Assembly (NCBI RefSeq): GCF_021298855.1
Contig: NZ_JAJTHI010000006.1
Span: 60,451 to 124,450 of the forward strand
Origin: Gemmatimonas sp.
GTDB lineage: Bacteria > Gemmatimonadota > Gemmatimonadetes > Gemmatimonadales > Gemmatimonadaceae
Direction: 5' to 3'
DNA length: 64,000 nt
Position numbers and translations under genes: made by a program. A model generated the notes under the pieces. The model saw only the letters and a list, made by a program, of their open reading frames with translations. It searched no databases and was not told the origin of the DNA. Shown here in pieces: positions 50,735 to 61,000 of the stretch (positions within the stretch are counted from its first letter, which is position 1; each line of letters begins with the position of its first letter).

Positions 50735-50740
50735 TACATT
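50735..50740 (+). promoter_or_regulatory. Candidate -10 of the metal-efflux operon
   Basis: TACATT lies 6 bases before the GTG at 50747; a leaderless start would begin the czc-like operon. Confidence 0.35.
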
Positions 50741-50746
50741 ACCGCT

Positions 50747-51235
<489 letters not shown>

Positions 51236-51341
51236 CGTCGACGCCACGCGTCGTGCGCCCACCGCGCACGCCCGCGTGACGCGTACACGGTCGCGCCCTG
51301 CGTGACCGCCCCCCGAGGGACGCGGCTCGTGCATACGGCCG

Positions 51342-52763
51342 GTGTCGCCCTGCCCTCGGGAACGTCAGCCCTTCGTGCTCGTGGTCTCGTCGTTGATCTG
51401 GCGCCGGCATGTCCCTGCCGCAGCGCTCCTCTGTGTGGGGCTCCAAACGTCGCTGCTGCCGGCACAGGACAGCGCGGCCGCCCGCTCCCCCGCCACCCTG
51501 CTCTCGCTACGCGACGCGCGCGCCGCCGCCCTGCGGCTCGATCCCGCCGTGCGCGTCGCGCAGGAAGCGGTCGCCGCCGCCGCGGGCCGCGAGCGCCAGG
51601 CTGCCGCGCTTGCCAATCCCGTCCTCGCCTACGGGCGTGAACAGACCTCACGCGGTCGTCAGGCCAACGCGCAGGACATCGCGCAGATCGAGTGGCCCGT
51701 AGATCTGGCAGGGCAACGTTCCGCCCGCGTGGCTGCCGCGCGCTTTCGGCGGGAGGCCGCCGAGGCGCGTCTCGCGGCGGCGCGACATGCGCTCGACGCG
51801 GAGCTGGTGCGCGCCTACATCGACGCCATGAGCGCGGCGCACCGCGTGCAGCTGCTCGATGGTGCGTATCGCACGGCCAGCGAGGCCCGCCGCGTGAGCG
51901 ACGAACGGGTACGTGCCGGCGACGTGGCGGGGTATGCGGGCCGTCGACTGCGTCTCGAGGAGGGACGCTACGCCGCGCGCCTGGCGGACGTGGTCGTGCA
52001 GGCCCGCGCCACACGGGAGCGGCTGGCGCTGTTGACCGGAGTACCGGCAGAACGGGTGGCCGTCCCCACCCTGGCCACCGCGGACAGCACGGGAACCGCC
52101 TTTGGTGCCCTGCTGGACACGGTGCTCGCGCGCGCGACGGTGCCGCTCGCGCTGACGGCCAACCACGCCGACTCGCTGGTGGCACGGGCGCTCGCGACGC
52201 GCGCCGACCTGCTTGGTGCGCAGCGCGATGCGCAGGCAGGGCTCGCCGATGCACGACTCGCGGCACGCGAACGGCTTCCCCTGCCGGCCATCTCGGCGGG
52301 CTACAAGGGGGAGCACGTGCAGAGTGGCGCCAACGCCGCGGGGGTCTCGCTGTACGGCTTCGTTGCCGGCTTCACCGTACCGTTGCCGCTGCTCGACCGG
52401 CGCGGCGGGGCGGTGGCCGCCGCCGACGCCACCGCGCGCCAGATCAACGCCGAGGCCGATGCCGTGCAGCGTCGGATCACGCGCGAAGTGCTCGACGCCC
52501 TCAGCAGCCTGCGCAGCGCCGAAGCGGAGCGCGCGGTGCTGCAGCCGTTCACCGGCGCCGAATCGCGACTGGCGCTGCGCGCCGTGCAGGCGGCCTACGC
52601 CGAAGGGGAGATCACCCTCACCGAGTGGCTGGAAGCGGTACGCGCCTGGCAGGAAACGGAACTCGCACTGCTGTCGCTCACGACGAACATCGTCCTGCGC
52701 CGCGCGGAGCTCGCGCGCGCGGTTGGCCTCTCGCTCTTTTCCTCCACCGACTCGACCCGATGA
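51342..52763 (+). CDS. TolC/CzcC-type outer-membrane efflux protein
   Basis: The 473-residue protein is an OEP-family outer membrane factor with two alpha-barrel repeats (LSLRDARAAALRLDPAVRVA; later TREVLDALSSLRSAEAERAV). It has a signal region ending near SLLPAQ. It forms the exit duct of the RND pump encoded next. GTG 51342 is used; GTG 51375 would give a shorter signal peptide. Its stop overlaps the adaptor gene (ATGA). Confidence 0.85.
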   Translation: MSPCPRERQPFVLVVSSLIWRRHVPAAALLCVGLQTSLLPAQDSAAARSPATLLSLRDARAAALRLDPAVRVAQEAVAAAAGRERQAAALANPVLAYGREQTSRGRQANAQDIAQIEWPVDLAGQRSARVAAARFRREAAEARLAAARHALDAELVRAYIDAMSAAHRVQLLDGAYRTASEARRVSDERVRAGDVAGYAGRRLRLEEGRYAARLADVVVQARATRERLALLTGVPAERVAVPTLATADSTGTAFGALLDTVLARATVPLALTANHADSLVARALATRADLLGAQRDAQAGLADARLAARERLPLPAISAGYKGEHVQSGANAAGVSLYGFVAGFTVPLPLLDRRGGAVAAADATARQINAEADAVQRRITREVLDALSSLRSAEAERAVLQPFTGAESRLALRAVQAAYAEGEITLTEWLEAVRAWQETELALLSLTTNIVLRRAELARAVGLSLFSSTDSTR

Positions 52764-54259
52764 CCGGCCGCATTCTCTTCCTGGCCTTCGCCGTCGTGGG
52801 CGCGGCCGCCTGTGGTGGTACGAAGCCCGCCGACAACGACGCGGCGACCGCCGACGAACCGGCCGGCGGCGCCATCACCTTGTGGACCGACAGCACGGAG
52901 CTCTTCATGGAGCATCCCGCGCTGATCGTGGGCGCGCCCGACAAGTTCGCGGTGCACCTCACCGACCTCACCGACTTCGCGCCCCTGCGCAGCGGCCGCA
53001 TCACCCTCACCTTCATGCCGCGCGGCGGCGGCGCGCCCCTGGTGGTGGTACAGGACACCCCGCGCGCGCCGGGCATCTACGGCCCCAGCCCCACCTTCAC
53101 CGCGGCCGGGGTCTACGATCTGGTGATTCGCGTGGAGAGCCCGCAGGCGCGCGACAGCATCGTCGTGCCGGGGCTCACCGTGTACGCGAACGCGGCGGCC
53201 GCGCCGCGCGACTCCGGCGGCGCCGAGAGTGGTATCTCCTTCCTCAAGGAGCAGGCGTGGAAGACGCCGGGCTTCCGCTCGGCCTTTGCCACGGCGGGTG
53301 AGCTTGCGGGCTCCTTCGAGGCGCCCGGGGTGATCGAAGCCGCCGCGGGACGTTTCGCACAGGTGAGCGCACCCATTGCGGGACTCGTGGATGCGTCGGG
53401 GGTGGCCAATGCCCCTGCGCCCGGCATGCGCGTATCACGCGGGCAGACCTTGGCACTGCTCGCGCCGTCGCTGGGCGACGCGGGCAGCGCCGCCTACGCC
53501 GAAGCGCGCGCCCGACTGCGCGAGGCGGAGGATGAGCACGCGCGGGCCGTGCGCCTGTATGCCGTGGAAGCCGTCCCGCAGCGGCGGGTGCACGAGGCCG
53601 AGATTCGCCTCGCGGCCGCGCGCGAAGCACTGGCCGGGTACGGCGGAGGCGAGCTCTCCGCGAGCGGACGCGTGGCGGTGCGGTCGCCCGTGGCCGGCGT
53701 GATCGCCGACCGCCGCGTCACCCCCGGCAGCCGCGTGGAGGCGGGAACGCTGCTCTTCACCGTCGTCGACCCCTCGGTCGTGTGGCTGCGCGTGAATGTG
53801 CCGGCGGCGCAGGCGGCCAACGTGTCGCGCACCGCCGGCGTGGAGTTTCTGGTGGAAGGCTCGGAGCGCGTCTACGTGGCGCGTCGCGTCGTCTCACTCG
53901 GCAGCGTGATCGACAGCCTGTCGCGGTCGGTGCCCTTGCTGCTCGAGGTGGCCAATACCGACGGCACGCTCAAGGTGGGGGCTGCGGCACGGGTGTCGGT
54001 GCGGACCGGGCAGCGCGAAGCCGGCGTGACCATGCCGGCATCGGCCGTGCTCGATGAGGATGGACGTCCCATCGCGTACGTACAGCTGGAAGGCGAGACG
54101 TTCGAGCGGCGCACGCTCGAGCTGGGGCCTCGCGCCGGGGGGCTCGTGCTGGTGCGCCGCGGCATACAGGCTGGTGAGCGGGTGGTGACGGGCGCCGCGT
54201 ATCAGGTGCGACTGGCGTCGCTCTCCACGGCCGTGCCGGCGCACGGTCACGAGCATTGA
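52760..54259 (+). CDS. RND efflux adaptor (CzcB/CusB-like), lipoprotein
   Basis: The 499-residue protein has a lipobox (GAAAC, Cys18). An N-terminal CzcB-type extra domain follows (HPALIVGAPDKFAVHLTDLT), then the lipoyl/hairpin part (SPVAGVIADRRVTPGSRVEA) and beta-barrel. The C-terminus ends HGHEH. It bridges the outer-membrane duct and the inner-membrane pump. The N-terminal domain of about 160 residues is typical of heavy-metal adaptors. Confidence 0.87.
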   Translation: MTGRILFLAFAVVGAAACGGTKPADNDAATADEPAGGAITLWTDSTELFMEHPALIVGAPDKFAVHLTDLTDFAPLRSGRITLTFMPRGGGAPLVVVQDTPRAPGIYGPSPTFTAAGVYDLVIRVESPQARDSIVVPGLTVYANAAAAPRDSGGAESGISFLKEQAWKTPGFRSAFATAGELAGSFEAPGVIEAAAGRFAQVSAPIAGLVDASGVANAPAPGMRVSRGQTLALLAPSLGDAGSAAYAEARARLREAEDEHARAVRLYAVEAVPQRRVHEAEIRLAAAREALAGYGGGELSASGRVAVRSPVAGVIADRRVTPGSRVEAGTLLFTVVDPSVVWLRVNVPAAQAANVSRTAGVEFLVEGSERVYVARRVVSLGSVIDSLSRSVPLLLEVANTDGTLKVGAAARVSVRTGQREAGVTMPASAVLDEDGRPIAYVQLEGETFERRTLELGPRAGGLVLVRRGIQAGERVVTGAAYQVRLASLSTAVPAHGHEH

Positions 54260-54266
54260 GGCGCGC

Positions 54267-57200
54267 ATGTTGAATCGCTTGATCGCGTGGGCGCTGGCCA
54301 ATCGCGTCATCGTGCTCGCCGTGTCCGTGCTCATGCTGATCGGTGGGGCCTACACCGCGTGGCGCATGCCGGTGGATGTGTTCCCCGATCTCACGGCGCC
54401 CACGGTCACGGTGCTCACCGAGGCGCACGGCATGGCGCCCGAGGAGGTCGAGGCGCTGGTGACGTTCCCCATCGAGACCTCGGTGAACGGGGCCACGGGT
54501 GTGCGCAGGGTGCGCTCGTCCACGGCGCAGGGCATTTCGGTGGTGTGGGTCGAGTTCGATTGGGGCACCGACATCTTCCGCGCGCGGCAGATCGTGGCCG
54601 AGAAGCTGCAGACGGTGGCGGCGGCGCTGCCTGCGGGGATCTCCGCGCCGGTGCTCGCCCCGGTGTCGAGCGTGATGGGAGAGATCCTCATGATCGGGCT
54701 CACGGGCCCGCAGTCGCCCACGGAGCTGCGCACGGTGGCCGATTGGACGATTCGGCGCCGCCTGCTGGCGGTGCCGGGGGTGGCCCAGGTCATCCCCATT
54801 GGTGGGGCCGTGAAGCAGTACCAGGTGCTCGCCGACCCGGCGCGCATGATGATGGCCGGCGTCTCACTCGAGCAGGTCGTGCGCGCGGCCCGCGGCTCGA
54901 ATGCGAATGCCTCGGGCGGCGTGTACATGGATCGCGGCCAGGAGTACGTGATCCGCGGCATCGGCCGCGTGCAGTCGGTGGCCGACATCGCCAGTACGGT
55001 GGTCGCCGTGCGCGGTGGCACGCCGGTCACGCTGGGGCAGGTGGCCGACATCACCGTGGGCACGGCGCCCAAGTTCGGTGACGGCAGTGTGAATGCCCAG
55101 CCGGGCGTGGTGCTCGCGGTGCAGAAACAGCCCGGCGCGAACACGCTGGAGCTCACGGCGCGCATCGAGCGCGAACTGGCCGCCGTGCAGGCCACGCTGC
55201 CTGCCGGCATGCAGGTGCACACGGAGCTGTTCCGGCAGGCCAGCTTCATTCGCGTGGCGGTGGACAACGTGGTGAAGGCGCTGCGAGACGGTGCCGTGCT
55301 GGTGGTGATCGTGCTGTTTCTCTTCCTGTGGAACCTGCGCGCGACGGCCATCTCCATCGTGGCCATCCCCCTGTCGCTCGTGGTGGCCATCTTCGCCATG
55401 CAGCTGCTTGGCATCAGCATCAACACCATGACGCTGGGTGGCATGGCCATCGCCATCGGCGCACTGGTGGATGATGCCATCATCGACGTGGAGAATGTCT
55501 TCCGGCGTCTCAAGGAGAATCATCGTCGCCCGCCTGCGGAACAGCGCCCGGCGTTGCGCGTGGTCTACGACGCGTCGAAGGAGATCCGGGCCAGCATCGT
55601 GAACGCCACGCTCATCATCATCGTGGTGTTTCTGCCGCTCTTCTTCCTGGGGGGCGTGGAAGGGCGCCTGTTGCGCCCGCTCGGCTTTGCCTATGTGGTG
55701 TCGATTCTCGCATCGCTCCTGGTGGCGGTAACCGTCACGCCGGTGCTGTGCGCATACCTGCTGCCGAACTCCACGGCGGTGAAGCGCGAAGAGGAAAGCC
55801 GTCTCGTGGTGTGGCTCAAGGCGCGGTATGCCGGTGTGCTTGCCCCGGTGCTGGCGCACCCCAAGCGGGTGCTCGCCGGCGCGGCCATGGCCCTCGTCCT
55901 GAGCATGGCGGCCGTCCCCCTGCTGGGCTCGGCGTTCCTGCCCGAGTTCAACGAAGGGGCGCTTACGGTCTCCGTGGTCACCGTTCCCGGCACGTCGCTC
56001 GAGGAGTCGAACGCGATTGGTCTGCGCGTCGAGCAGATCCTCAAGTCCAAGCCGGCGGTCATCAACACGGATCGTCGGCAGGGGCGGGCCGAGCTCGACG
56101 AGCACGCGCAGGGGGTGAACGCCGCCGAGATCGACGTCACGCTGCGCGACGATGCCGACAAGGAGGCGCTCTTCGAGGAGCTTCGCAACGAGTTCACGAC
56201 CATCCCCGGCACCAACGTCACCATTGGCCAGCCCATCGGGCATCGCATCGACCACATGCTGTCGGGCACACGGGCGAACATCGCGGTGAAGCTGTTCGGG
56301 CCGGATCTGTATGTGCTGCGGCAGATCGGCACGCAGATTCGTGACGTGATGGCCGGTGTGCCCGGCGTGGCCGACCTGCAGCTCGAGCAGCAGTCGGATG
56401 TGCCGCAGCTGCGCATCACGGCCAATCGCGCCGCGCTGGCGCAGTACGGCATGAGCGTGGGGCAGCTGGCCGAAGCGATCGATGTGGCGCTCAACGGCGA
56501 GGCCGTGTCGCAGGTGCTGGAGGAGGGGCGCAGCGTGGATCTGGTGGTACGTTTCCCGGAGGCGTACCGCCTCAACGCCGATGCCATTGCGGCGGTCTCG
56601 TTCGACACGCCCACGGGCCAGCACGTCCCGCTGTCACAGCTCGCGACCGTAACGGTTGACCGGGGACCCAACACCATCTCGCGCGAGAACGTGCAGCGCA
56701 AGATCGTCGTGCAGGCCAACGTTGCGGGGCGGGACCTTGGCAGCACCGTGGCCGACATCGAGCGCGCGGTGAGCGAGGGGGTGATGCTGCCGCCCGGGTA
56801 TTTCGTGGAATACGGTGGACAGTTCGAGGCGCAGGCGGAAGCCACACGCACGCTGTCGGTGCTCTCGCTGTTGTCGGTCGCGGCCATCTTCCTGCTGCTG
56901 TACGGCGAGTTCGGCTCGGCGCGGACCGCCGGTCTGGTGATGGCGAACCTGCCGCTGGCGCTCATCGGGGGCGTGGTGGCGGTGCTGCTCACGGGCCGCG
57001 TGGTGAGCATCGCCTCGCTCGTTGGCTTCGTGACGCTCTTCGGCATTGCCACGCGCAACGGCATCCTGCTCGTGGCGCACTATCGCCAGCTGCTCTCGGA
57101 AGGGGTGCCGTTCGCCGAGGCCATCACGCGCGGCTCACTCGAGCGGCTGTCGCCCATTCTCATGACCGCGCTCACGGCCGGCCTTGCCCTCATCCCCCTC

Positions 57201-57362
57201 GCGTTCGGGGGCGGGGAGCCGGGCAATGAACTGCAGACACCCATGGCCATCGTCATTCTCGGTGGCCTGATTTCGGCCACGGGGCTCAACATGATCGTCT
57301 TGCCGGCACTCTACTGGTTGTACGGCGCGCGCGTGGTGCCGGCCGCGGAGGCCGCGACATGA
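54267..57362 (+). CDS. Heavy-metal RND efflux pump CzcA/CusA-type
   Basis: The 1031-residue pump has twelve transmembrane helices and two large periplasmic loops. TM4 carries GALVDDAIIDVENVFRRL, the HME-RND form with the proton-relay acidic residues; GISINTMTLGGMAIAIG precedes it. Late in the protein are FGIATRNGILLVAHYR and the closing TM block. The HME group exports divalent cations (Zn, Co, Cd, Ni) or Cu/Ag; I see no Met triad diagnostic for Cu/Ag, so divalent cations are more likely. Confidence 0.93.
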   Translation: MLNRLIAWALANRVIVLAVSVLMLIGGAYTAWRMPVDVFPDLTAPTVTVLTEAHGMAPEEVEALVTFPIETSVNGATGVRRVRSSTAQGISVVWVEFDWGTDIFRARQIVAEKLQTVAAALPAGISAPVLAPVSSVMGEILMIGLTGPQSPTELRTVADWTIRRRLLAVPGVAQVIPIGGAVKQYQVLADPARMMMAGVSLEQVVRAARGSNANASGGVYMDRGQEYVIRGIGRVQSVADIASTVVAVRGGTPVTLGQVADITVGTAPKFGDGSVNAQPGVVLAVQKQPGANTLELTARIERELAAVQATLPAGMQVHTELFRQASFIRVAVDNVVKALRDGAVLVVIVLFLFLWNLRATAISIVAIPLSLVVAIFAMQLLGISINTMTLGGMAIAIGALVDDAIIDVENVFRRLKENHRRPPAEQRPALRVVYDASKEIRASIVNATLIIIVVFLPLFFLGGVEGRLLRPLGFAYVVSILASLLVAVTVTPVLCAYLLPNSTAVKREEESRLVVWLKARYAGVLAPVLAHPKRVLAGAAMALVLSMAAVPLLGSAFLPEFNEGALTVSVVTVPGTSLEESNAIGLRVEQILKSKPAVINTDRRQGRAELDEHAQGVNAAEIDVTLRDDADKEALFEELRNEFTTIPGTNVTIGQPIGHRIDHMLSGTRANIAVKLFGPDLYVLRQIGTQIRDVMAGVPGVADLQLEQQSDVPQLRITANRAALAQYGMSVGQLAEAIDVALNGEAVSQVLEEGRSVDLVVRFPEAYRLNADAIAAVSFDTPTGQHVPLSQLATVTVDRGPNTISRENVQRKIVVQANVAGRDLGSTVADIERAVSEGVMLPPGYFVEYGGQFEAQAEATRTLSVLSLLSVAAIFLLLYGEFGSARTAGLVMANLPLALIGGVVAVLLTGRVVSIASLVGFVTLFGIATRNGILLVAHYRQLLSEGVPFAEAITRGSLERLSPILMTALTAGLALIPLAFGGGEPGNELQTPMAIVILGGLISATGLNMIVLPALYWLYGARVVPAAEAAT

Positions 57363-58063
57363 CAGCTGCGCGCTTGCCTCGATGGGTCCCGCTGCTCGTC
57401 GTCGTTCTGCTCGTCGCCCTGCCGAGCGCGCTGCTCGCGCACGGAGTTTCCGTGGGCGACAAGGGGTACATCCAGGAGACGTTCGGCGTGCGGCTGGTGC
57501 CGTTCCTCTACCTCGGCGCGAAGCACATGGTCACGGGGTACGACCATATCCTGTTTCTGTGCGGGGTGATCTTCTACCTGTACCGCGTGCGCGACATCGC
57601 CACGTACGTCACGCTCTTCGCGGTGGGGCATTCGAGCACGCTCATCCTCGGGGTACTCACGAAGGTCAGCGTCAGTCCGTACCTCATCGACGCCATCATC
57701 GGCTTCTCCGTGGCGTACAAGGCGCTCGACAACGTGGGCGCATGGCAGAAGTGGTTCGGCGTGCAGCCCAGTCCGCGTGCCGCCACGCTGGTGTTCGGCC
57801 TCTTTCACGGCTTCGGTCTGGCCACCAAGCTGCTCGACTTCGAGATGGACCCGGATGGCCTCGTGCCGAACCTGCTCGCCTTCAACGTGGGCGTGGAGGT
57901 GGGGCAGATGCTCGCGCTCACGGTTGTTCTCATCGCGATGAGCTACTGGCGGCGGTCGCCGTCGTTCCTTCGCGGTGGCTTTGCGGCCAACATGCTGTTG
58001 CTGGTGGCCGGCCTTCTGCTCATGGGCTATCAGCTCACGGGCTACTTCACCACCCAAGCCTAG
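57359..58063 (+). CDS. HupE/UreJ-family membrane protein
   Basis: The 234-residue protein has about seven helices and the HupE/UreJ_2 pattern: GAKHMVTGYDHILFLCGVIF, FAVGHSSTLILG and LFHGFGLATKL, with His and Asp residues in membrane segments suitable for metal binding. HupE homologues pass Ni2+ or Co2+. It overlaps the czcA-like stop and begins with a signal-like segment ending LAHGVSVG. Confidence 0.87.
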   Translation: MTAARLPRWVPLLVVVLLVALPSALLAHGVSVGDKGYIQETFGVRLVPFLYLGAKHMVTGYDHILFLCGVIFYLYRVRDIATYVTLFAVGHSSTLILGVLTKVSVSPYLIDAIIGFSVAYKALDNVGAWQKWFGVQPSPRAATLVFGLFHGFGLATKLLDFEMDPDGLVPNLLAFNVGVEVGQMLALTVVLIAMSYWRRSPSFLRGGFAANMLLLVAGLLLMGYQLTGYFTTQA

Positions 58064-58072
58064 GAACCCGTC

Positions 58073-58507
58073 ATGTTCGCACTGTTTACCCGCCTGATCG
58101 TCGTCCCCGTGTCGCTCTCGATGTCGTCGCCGGCCGCGCTGCCCGTCGCGTCGCTCTCCGATGTCGTGGCGACTGCGGCTGCGCAGACGAAGCGCGATTC
58201 CATGACCGTGACCATCGCGCCGGCCAAGCGCATCGAGGTGAAGCTCGTGATGAAGAAGGGGGAGAAGGCCACCTTCGAGTGGGCCACGAACGGCGCGGCG
58301 GTGGGGTACAACCTGCACGCTGAAGTGCCCACCGATCCCAGCGTGAAGGCGCACATCTACCAGCGCGGCTCGTCGAAGGGCGAGAAGGGGAGCATCGAAG
58401 CGGTATTCGATGGGGTGCACGGCTGGTCGTGGCGCAACACCGGCGAGCAGCCGGTCACCGTGACGGTGAAGGCGAGCGGGCAGTTCTCCGCGCTCAAGAA
58501 GATGTGA
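58073..58507 (+). CDS. Small secreted protein of metal-efflux operon
   Basis: The 144-residue protein has a hydrophobic N-terminal segment and a beta-rich body (VTIAPAKRIEVKLVMKKG, then TFEWATNGAAVGYNLH, IEAVFDGVHGWSWRNTGEQP). Proteins like it are found beside HupE and CzcA genes. The function is unknown. ATG 58073 follows the HupE stop by 9 bases. Confidence 0.72.
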   Translation: MFALFTRLIVVPVSLSMSSPAALPVASLSDVVATAAAQTKRDSMTVTIAPAKRIEVKLVMKKGEKATFEWATNGAAVGYNLHAEVPTDPSVKAHIYQRGSSKGEKGSIEAVFDGVHGWSWRNTGEQPVTVTVKASGQFSALKKM

Positions 58508-58761
58508 TGAAAACGCCGTCGCCAATCCCCGAGGGGCCGAGCCTCGCGTCGCTGCGGCGCGCGTCGGTCATGGCCGTGGTGATCGCGGTGGTGCTGGTGG
58601 TGACCGCCGTGCTGCCGGCCGAGTACGGCATCGATCCCACGGGGATCGGTCGTCGCATCGGTCTCACGCAGATGGGTCGGCTGAAGCAGGAACTCGCCAA
58701 GGAAGCCATCGAGGACGCGCGAGCGGACTCGGTGGCGGCGGCCGCGGCGGCCGGGAAGTAG
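58507..58761 (+). CDS. Small transmembrane anchor protein
   Basis: The 84-residue protein has one helix (ASVMAVVIAVVLVVTAVLPA) and a C-terminal amphipathic helix rich in Lys, Glu and Ala. Its start shares a base with the upstream stop (TGATG). It resembles the tiny membrane proteins at the end of HupE-containing czc-like operons. The function is not known. Confidence 0.7.
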   Translation: MKTPSPIPEGPSLASLRRASVMAVVIAVVLVVTAVLPAEYGIDPTGIGRRIGLTQMGRLKQELAKEAIEDARADSVAAAAAAGK

Positions 58762-59196
58762 CTAATCCTCGAGCACGAGATCGCCGCACGCCACGCGACG
58801 GGCGTCGCGTGGTGATGCGGCGACGGCCACATGGAAGTCTCCGGTGTCGGGCATGGCGAGGCGCAGCGTCACCGCGCCGATCCCCTTGCCGTCCGTGCCG
58901 ATGCGAATGACGGGGTAGGCGGCGGAGTCGCCGAACACCATCCCGGGCTTCGCGCACGTGCCGTGTCGCACCCGCCACGTGCGCCTGGCGCCGGGGGTGT
59001 CGTTGCGCTGCGCCAACTCGACGAAGGTTGTGCCGGGCGCCTTGCCGGCAAACATCTCGAGATCGCCGCGCATGGCGCTGCCGTCCGTGGCCATGGCAGT
59101 GCCGGCCCACACCTCGTGAGGGAGCGGGCGGGCGGCGGCGAGTAGCGCCCAGAGGGGCGTCAGCAGCAGCGGGCGGAACGCAAGTGAACGGGACAT
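58762..59196 (-). CDS. Secreted CHRD-like protein
   Basis: The 144-residue protein has a signal-like N-terminus (LLLTPLWALLAAARPLPHE), then TWRVRHGTCAKPGMVFGD, a strand-rich core, and a closing VACGDLVLED. The HxGTC and ACGDL boxes resemble CHRD-domain proteins. It converges on the czc-like operon with no gap. The function is unknown; the CHRD reading is moderate. Confidence 0.55.
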   Translation of the reverse strand: MSRSLAFRPLLLTPLWALLAAARPLPHEVWAGTAMATDGSAMRGDLEMFAGKAPGTTFVELAQRNDTPGARRTWRVRHGTCAKPGMVFGDSAAYPVIRIGTDGKGIGAVTLRLAMPDTGDFHVAVAASPRDARRVACGDLVLED

Positions 59197-59382
59197 GCCC
59201 TCGAATGTGCACTGTTACCCTCGAACGTGCGCCATCCACGCCTCGCGGAACTCGGAAGTGGCGAGCCGGCCCGTTCCAGATTGGCGAATCGGCGGGCGCC
59301 AGGTTCGCCCCCGCGTCGTCTTTGTACTTTCCTGACCACCGTCGCGCTTGTCTGCCAGCACTGTGGGCGCGAACGTCTGGTC

Positions 59383-60585
59383 ATGAGACAGAACGCCTTG
59401 ATCAGCGTGGCGCGGCAGGGGGCTACCACCATCGCGACGGCTAGGCTGGCGCTGGCCACCGTGGGGCTGGCCACCGTGGCCGGCGCGCAGTCGCCGGCGC
59501 CCACGGTGGGCGATACGGCCCGCCGCGTGCGCGTGGGTGGCTTCGTGGACGGTTACTACGCCTGGGACATCGGACGCCCGCCGTCGCGCGACCGGTCGTT
59601 TGCGGGCGGCGCCCTCTTCGGCACCCAGCCGGCCCGCCACAACGAATTCAACGTGAACCTCGCGTTCATCGACGCCACGCTCGAGGCGCCACGGCATCGC
59701 GGTCGGCTGGCGCTGCAGTTCGGCACCAGCGTCCAGGCCAACTATGCGGGCGAACCCACAACGGGACGGGTGAGCGGCCCCGGCGTGCAGCAGTTCCTGC
59801 AGGAGGCATTCGGCGGCGTGCGAATCGGACCGCGCACCTGGGTGGACGGCGGCATCTTCTTCTCGAACATGGGCATGGAAGGGTGGATCAGTCGCGACAA
59901 CCCCTCCTACACCCGCTCGCTCGTGGCCGACTATTCGCCGTACTACAGCACCGGCGTTCGCGTGGTGCACCAGCCCACCGCGGCGCTGGCGGTGCGCCTC
60001 GATGTGGTGAACGGCTGGCAGACCATTTCGGAAAACAACCAGGGGAAGGGCGCCGGGGTGCGCGTGGACTGGACGCCCGCCTCGCGCCACCTGGGGCACA
60101 CCACCACGCTGAGCTACTACAACCTGGCGAGCGAGGAAGCGGGTAGTCGGCTGCGTCTCTTCAACGGGGTGGGCGCCAACGTCACGCGTGGTCGCTGGAC
60201 ACTGGTGGGGGAGGCCGATGTGGGCATGCAGCGTCGGAGCCCTGCCGAGCCGGGCTGGAGCCGCTGGTACGGGTGGATGGCGCTGGCGCGGGTGCGGGTG
60301 CGCCCGGCCATGGCGATCGTCACGCGGCTCGAGCGCTTTGCCGATCCGGATCAGGTGATTCTCACCACGGGGGCTCGCACCCTGGGGGCGCTGTCCGTGC
60401 CCAACGCGGCCTTTCAGGGGACGGGCGCATCGGTGGGGGTGGATGTGCAGGCCGTCCCGGGGGCGCTCTGGCGTACGGAGCTGCGCGGCCTGCGGGCGGC
60501 GCGTCCGCTGTTCCCGAACGGCGGCGCGGAAACGGCGCGGCGTGAGGGCGGCTTTGCGGTGACCTCGCTGGCGGTGACCTTCTGA
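59383..60585 (+). CDS. Outer-membrane beta-barrel porin (BBP2-like)
   Basis: The 400-residue protein has an export signal ending near VAGAQ. It shows a beta-barrel pattern of alternating strands: VRVGGFVDGYYAWDIGRPPS, FNVNLAFIDATLEAP, TWVDGGIFFSNMGMEGWI, ending with a terminal Phe (SLAVTF), the BAM signal. It resembles BBP2-type barrels. Its substrate is not readable. ATG 59383 is chosen because the long upstream extension is Arg-rich and lacks a signal peptide. Confidence 0.8.
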   Translation: MRQNALISVARQGATTIATARLALATVGLATVAGAQSPAPTVGDTARRVRVGGFVDGYYAWDIGRPPSRDRSFAGGALFGTQPARHNEFNVNLAFIDATLEAPRHRGRLALQFGTSVQANYAGEPTTGRVSGPGVQQFLQEAFGGVRIGPRTWVDGGIFFSNMGMEGWISRDNPSYTRSLVADYSPYYSTGVRVVHQPTAALAVRLDVVNGWQTISENNQGKGAGVRVDWTPASRHLGHTTTLSYYNLASEEAGSRLRLFNGVGANVTRGRWTLVGEADVGMQRRSPAEPGWSRWYGWMALARVRVRPAMAIVTRLERFADPDQVILTTGARTLGALSVPNAAFQGTGASVGVDVQAVPGALWRTELRGLRAARPLFPNGGAETARREGGFAVTSLAVTF

Positions 60586-60614
60586 GTCGCGCCGCGACCG
60601 CGGAGTCGCAGGTC

Positions 60615-60644
60615 TTGACGTATCAGTAAAAATTGATGTATTGT
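60615..60644 (+). promoter_or_regulatory. arsR promoter with ArsR-type operator
   Basis: TTGACG (60615-60620) and TATTGT (60639-60644) form a promoter with an 18-base spacer. Inside the spacer, ATCA (60622-60625) and TGAT (60634-60637) are inverted repeats eight bases apart around an A-rich core, the ATCA...TGAT pattern of ArsR/SmtB operators. Confidence 0.65.
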
Positions 60645-60650
60645 GCAAGC

Positions 60651-60974
60651 ATGGCAGACGCCGACATCATCGATGTGACACGCGCGGCCCAGCTCTTCCA
60701 CGCGCTCTCCGACGAGACGCGGCTGGAGATCCTGGACATGCTGCGCGACGGCGAGCGGTGCGTGTGCGACTTGCAGGACGCGCTCGAGGCGGCGCAGTCG
60801 CGGCTGTCGTTCCACCTCAAGGTGCTGCGTGAGGCCGGGCTCGTGAGCGACCGCAAGGCCGGGCGCTGGTCCTACTACAAGCTGTCCGTCGACACCCTCG
60901 CCGAGGTCCAGGAGCTCGTCCGGGTCCTCGGCACGCCGTTTCCCGGGCCAGATCCATCAACCACGTGTTGCTGA
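60651..60974 (+). CDS. arsR: ArsR-family arsenic-responsive repressor
   Basis: The 107-residue protein has the ArsR winged helix (LFHALSDETRLEILDMLRDG, then AAQSRLSFHLKVLREAGLV). The CVCDL motif at about residues 43-47 carries the paired Cys of As(III)-sensing ArsR proteins. The end reads TTCC. An operator-like dyad lies in its promoter. The arsM and metallophosphatase genes follow, so it should derepress them on arsenite. Confidence 0.92.
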   Translation: MADADIIDVTRAAQLFHALSDETRLEILDMLRDGERCVCDLQDALEAAQSRLSFHLKVLREAGLVSDRKAGRWSYYKLSVDTLAEVQELVRVLGTPFPGPDPSTTCC

Positions 60975-61000
60975 AAGGCCACCCCCAGTCCGGAGCGACC

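Noticed and set aside
54864..58525. Minus-strand open frames of 400-590 codons
   Set aside because: Antisense to the RND pump and HupE genes; His/Arg-rich shadows.
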